Below are positions 13,917 to 15,607 of a DNA stretch of 15,607 nt, in pieces; positions within the stretch are counted from its first letter, which is position 1, and each line of letters begins with the position of its first letter. Both the position numbers and the translations under genes were made by a program. The stretch lies in assembly GCA_013140395.1 (NCBI GenBank), contig JABFSY010000433.1:1-15607 (forward strand), in the 5' to 3' direction. The stretch comes from Cyclobacteriaceae bacterium. GTDB lineage: Bacteria > Bacteroidota > Bacteroidia > Cytophagales > Cyclobacteriaceae. The notes beneath the pieces were generated by a model. It ran no database searches, was not told the DNA's origin, and saw only the letters and a list, made by a program, of their open reading frames with translations.

Positions 13917-15607
13917 CTAAGGGGCTAGGTTCTTCACCACTTGTTCAACAATTTTTTTAGCAAGATCATTAATCCCTTCTGAATTCATTTCAAATTCGCC
14001 CAATAATTTCACGCCTTTAAAATATCTGACCTTTGCAGTGATGATGGTTCCATTCTTCGCATAGCGGCCTCTTAGCACAAGTCCATCTTCAAATTTTCTT
14101 GTATCCACAAAGTCAATCTTTCCAGAGCCTTCTTTGGCCCTCAATCTCAGCTCTGTGTCGAGTTCCGCGGATAGATCCAAAACATCAAAATCTTCTGTCT
14201 CCTCGCGAAAATCACTTCGGATAAAAACAGGTTTGGGATGGGTCAGTTCAATGTTATTTTTTTCCGCTTCTAACATTTTTCCAATATCGAAACTGGTTGC
14301 TTCAGCCGGCACTCTCAGTTCAGGTTTTTGAATACCACCAATACCGGCCGCAAGTTGAGGAACTTTATCAATTGAGAACTGAAACAACTTTAAGATATCA
14401 ATGAACTCATTTTCGCGCAGCGCGGGGCCTTTTATACCATAGAGCAAACTGTATGTGAGTATTCCGTGCCCAAAAGAACCCGACTCATAGCTGAGCGCAT
14501 CGGCAGCCGAACCTGCTAAAACATAAAGTCCCGTTTTGTCCTTCAACGTTTCCATAGCTCTCACCTGAGACGAGCTCATATTCTTTGAAAGGTCACCTAA
14601 GAATTGCCCGGAATGACATGCATCTATAATCATGACTTGCTTAGTGGCAGGTATCTTTTTTATCAGCTCTGTAAACTCCAGACTAGATATGGCAACACCA
14701 TTTCTAACACCATCATCGGTTAAAGTTCCACTTTGCGCATCGGCAGTTAAAAAATAGAAATCACCCTCCGTTCCGCCATAGTTTACCCCATGGCCCGCCA
14801 AGTATAAGAAGAGTATGTCATTGGGTCCCGAGTTCTTGGCAAATAAGTCAAGTGCTCTTTTAATATTTTGCTTGGTCGGTTTAAAAAACGGATTCTTATT
14901 ATCCGTTGTAAGTAATACAACATCAATATTGTCTCCACCCAGGTATTGATTAGCGCTTGCTGTAAGCGCCTTCGATAAATCAGTTGCGTCTTTGGCCGCC
15001 AATGAAAGATCCAATTCTGCTCCGACATAGTCAGAAACACCAACCAACAAAGCGTGAAGTTTTGGCTTTTGCTTTTTTCCGTTTGAGGTAGGAAGCAAAT
15101 ATAAATTTTTTGGTTTGCTGACTATATTGCCCGTTTTATTATAGGCCTTCACAGAAACTTTGTTTAGTTCTCCTTCTTTTATGTAGGGATGATTTTTTAA
15201 ATCATAGGTCATAGAAATTTCAGGACGTAATTTATCAACAGCAACCATCTCACTCAAGTCACGAACAACCTCTTTGTCATTGATCAACACCACAATTTGG
15301 CCATAACCGCCACCCTGATCTTCCAGTTGAATTCCAAGTTTACCATTATTGAGCGAAGGATGCTGAAGATTTATCTCCGGATACAATGCTAGCTCTGTCA
15401 AGTTCTTTGCCGTTCGAATAGGTTCATTGTTATAACCTAAAATTTTGGGGAGTAATGAAGGCTCGTAATAGGTTTGCTTGAGTTGGTCGATATCTATCGT
15501 CTCCGCACCCTGCACATAGTGAAGAGCTCTCATAGCGCTTTGGGTGGCGTCAAACAAGCCCACCTCGGTAGTAACGACCCAATTGATCGAGTCAAGGGGA
15601 ATCAATG
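13917..15607 (-). CDS. Caspase-domain (peptidase C14) protein, C-terminal part; 5' end outside window
   Basis: At least 562 residues are visible; the frame is open to the right edge, so the start is missing. In window numbering (residue 1 at 15605), residues 1-60 (NWVVTTEVGLFDATQSAM and YYEPSLLPKILG) match the linker that follows WD40 repeats in Bacteroidota WD40-caspase proteins. A beta-rich domain follows at about 85-172, then the caspase domain at about 182-425. That domain starts with HALLVGVSDY, has catalytic His272 in YLAGHGVNYGG and catalytic Cys330 in MIIDACHSGQF. A further domain, about 485-562 (GLVLRGRYAKNGTIITAKV, ending IVEQVVKNLAP), looks like the TolB/FlgO-type module (inference). 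The catalytic dyad is intact, so it should be an active Cys protease, perhaps in regulated proteolysis or cell death. The DUF937-like gene follows 51 nt downstream. Confidence 0.9.
   Translation of the reverse strand, partial: LIPLDSINWVVTTEVGLFDATQSAMRALHYVQGAETIDIDQLKQTYYEPSLLPKILGYNNEPIRTAKNLTELALYPEINLQHPSLNNGKLGIQLEDQGGGYGQIVVLINDKEVVRDLSEMVAVDKLRPEISMTYDLKNHPYIKEGELNKVSVKAYNKTGNIVSKPKNLYLLPTSNGKKQKPKLHALLVGVSDYVGAELDLSLAAKDATDLSKALTASANQYLGGDNIDVVLLTTDNKNPFFKPTKQNIKRALDLFAKNSGPNDILFLYLAGHGVNYGGTEGDFYFLTADAQSGTLTDDGVRNGVAISSLEFTELIKKIPATKQVMIIDACHSGQFLGDLSKNMSSSQVRAMETLKDKTGLYVLAGSAADALSYESGSFGHGILTYSLLYGIKGPALRENEFIDILKLFQFSIDKVPQLAAGIGGIQKPELRVPAEATSFDIGKMLEAEKNNIELTHPKPVFIRSDFREETEDFDVLDLSAELDTELRLRAKEGSGKIDFVDTRKFEDGLVLRGRYAKNGTIITAKVRYFKGVKLLGEFEMNSEGINDLAKKIVEQVVKNLAP

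Overview
The window looks like chromosomal DNA from a Bacteroidota bacterium, most likely of the Cytophagales. Three kinds of evidence point there. Several genes belong to families typical of that phylum: DUF4290 directly before murA, DUF3109, a WD40-type caspase protein, a DUF547 protein and a DUF937-like protein. Matches to the Bacteroidota promoter consensus (TTG, about 19 nt, TAnnTTTG) lie upstream of several genes. Nearly all start codons lack a Shine-Dalgarno sequence. I see no tRNA, rRNA, CRISPR array, insertion sequence, prophage or integration site, and no gene-free stretch longer than about 160 nt.

Layout. Positions 1-71 (minus) hold the first codons of a probable uracil-DNA glycosylase gene, divergent from a plus-strand run: apaG, a class I methyltransferase with a TTG start, a membrane-anchored coiled-coil protein and an exported DUF547 protein. 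A clear promoter then starts the ribosomal operon rpsF-rpsR-rplI, which ends in a strong intrinsic terminator (4449-4483). Next is a small secreted protein combining an NTR/TIMP-like region with a Kazal domain. A minus-strand pair with overlapping ends (DUF4442 hotdog protein, then DUF3109 Cys-rich protein) is divergent from a plus-strand cluster: PcrA/UvrD helicase, DUF4290, MurA and a lipoprotein. A promoter inside the 3' end of the helicase gene may drive DUF4290-murA separately. Convergent to this cluster is a minus-strand flavoprotein of the dihydrolipoamide dehydrogenase family, divergent from a PAP2 phosphatase. The window closes with a minus-strand pair: a caspase-domain protein running off the right edge, followed by a DUF937-like protein. 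Their probable terminator lies antisense inside the 3' end of the PAP2 gene.

Most of the window is housekeeping: DNA repair and replication, ribosome assembly and peptidoglycan synthesis. The points most worth a second look are these. murA has an apparent one-base deletion that moves its last ~80 codons to another frame. The flavoprotein has lost both redox cysteines but keeps the C-terminal His/Glu pair. rpsR is the only gene here with a strong Shine-Dalgarno sequence, in a phylum where bS18 helps to hide the anti-Shine-Dalgarno. The NTR-like/Kazal secreted protein and the caspase protein with an extra C-terminal domain are also of interest. I did not find a clearly new multi-gene system.
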